Source of the DNA: Oscillospiraceae bacterium
GTDB lineage: Bacteria; Bacillota; Clostridia; Oscillospirales; Ruminococcaceae
Direction of reading: 5' to 3'
Assembly: GCA_014796735.1 (NCBI GenBank)
Contig: JAAVIG010000147.1
Coordinates: forward strand, 1 to 6,225
Length of the DNA stretch: 6,225 bases
In this document: positions 6,102 through 6,225 of the stretch, piece after piece
Position numbering within the stretch: the first letter of the stretch is position 1
Layout of the letters: each line of letters opens with the position of its first letter
The notes under the pieces: model-generated
The model's input: only the letters and a program-made list of their open reading frames with translations
Database searches by the model: none
Told to the model about the DNA's origin: nothing
Translations under genes and position numbers: made by a program

Positions 6102-6225
6102 ATACTAATTTCCGATCAAAGCATAGACAAATTTTGCTGTCGATCGGAAATTAGTATTAGGGTGCAATTCTCAATCATCTTGCAGACACTGTAAAATTTT
6201 GTCTATAAAATGATTGAGAATTTAG
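6102..6225 (+). repeat. Double-hairpin repeat, copy E (cut by the window end)
   Basis: Hairpin 1 pairs 6101-6117 with 6142-6158, 17 bp without mismatch and a 24-nt loop. The linker region reads TTAGTATTAGGGTGCAAT (6151-6168). Hairpin 2 pairs 6166-6178 with 6210-6222, 13 bp with a 31-nt loop. The right end TTTAG is cut about 3 nt before the expected terminus. Stem sequences share little with copies A, C and D beyond the ends and linker. The loops of the two hairpins are complementary to each other. It lies in the leader of the strong rightward promoter. Confidence 0.83.

Noticed and set aside
2948..6225. Repeats read as a CRISPR array
   Set aside because: There are no regular short direct repeats with unique spacers. 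The units are hairpins in mixed orientation and irregularly spaced, and no cas gene is present.

Overview
The window looks like a chromosomal or accessory segment of a Clostridia-type Firmicute. Evidence for this is the AGGAGG-type ribosome sites, sigma-A promoters close to TTGACA/TATAAT, intrinsic terminators with T tracts, AT-rich intergenic DNA beside roughly half-GC genes, and protein families common in gut Clostridia. The species cannot be named from the sequence.

Layout. Positions 12-2937 hold a tightly coupled pair on the + strand: an HxlR-family winged-helix regulator, then a UvrA-type ABC ATPase. The UvrA is about 842 residues and appears to lack the UvrB-binding domain, which makes it class II (UvrA2/DrrC-like). 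A 122-nt gap, almost filled by a double-hairpin repeat (copy A), leads to a 714-residue UvrD/PcrA-type SF1 helicase (3060-5204). Two intrinsic terminators follow. Between and after them lie a repeat fragment (F) and two tandem double-hairpin repeats (C and D). A small XRE-type helix-turn-helix gene runs on the - strand (5645-5938). Its upstream region holds overlapping, opposed promoters, one a perfect extended -10 sigma-A promoter pointing right, plus repeated candidate operator half-sites. A fourth double-hairpin repeat (copy E) runs into the window end.

Working together. The HxlR protein probably senses a reactive or toxic compound and controls the UvrA-like ATPase, which may clear damaged or drug-bound DNA. 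The helicase could act in the same repair context, but the repeat in front of it means co-transcription is not assured. The XRE protein probably represses its own promoter and the rightward one.

The most unusual content is the repeat family: four copies and one fragment in 6.2 kb. Each full copy is two long hairpins joined by a conserved asymmetric linker (consensus about TTAGTRTTTAGGGTGCAAT), with ends ATACTAAT and ATTAGTAT. Stem sequences differ between copies yet stay self-complementary. The two hairpins inside one copy resemble each other. Copies A and D are inverted near-duplicates flanking the helicase, and most of their differences fall in one loop. I do not recognise this family by name.
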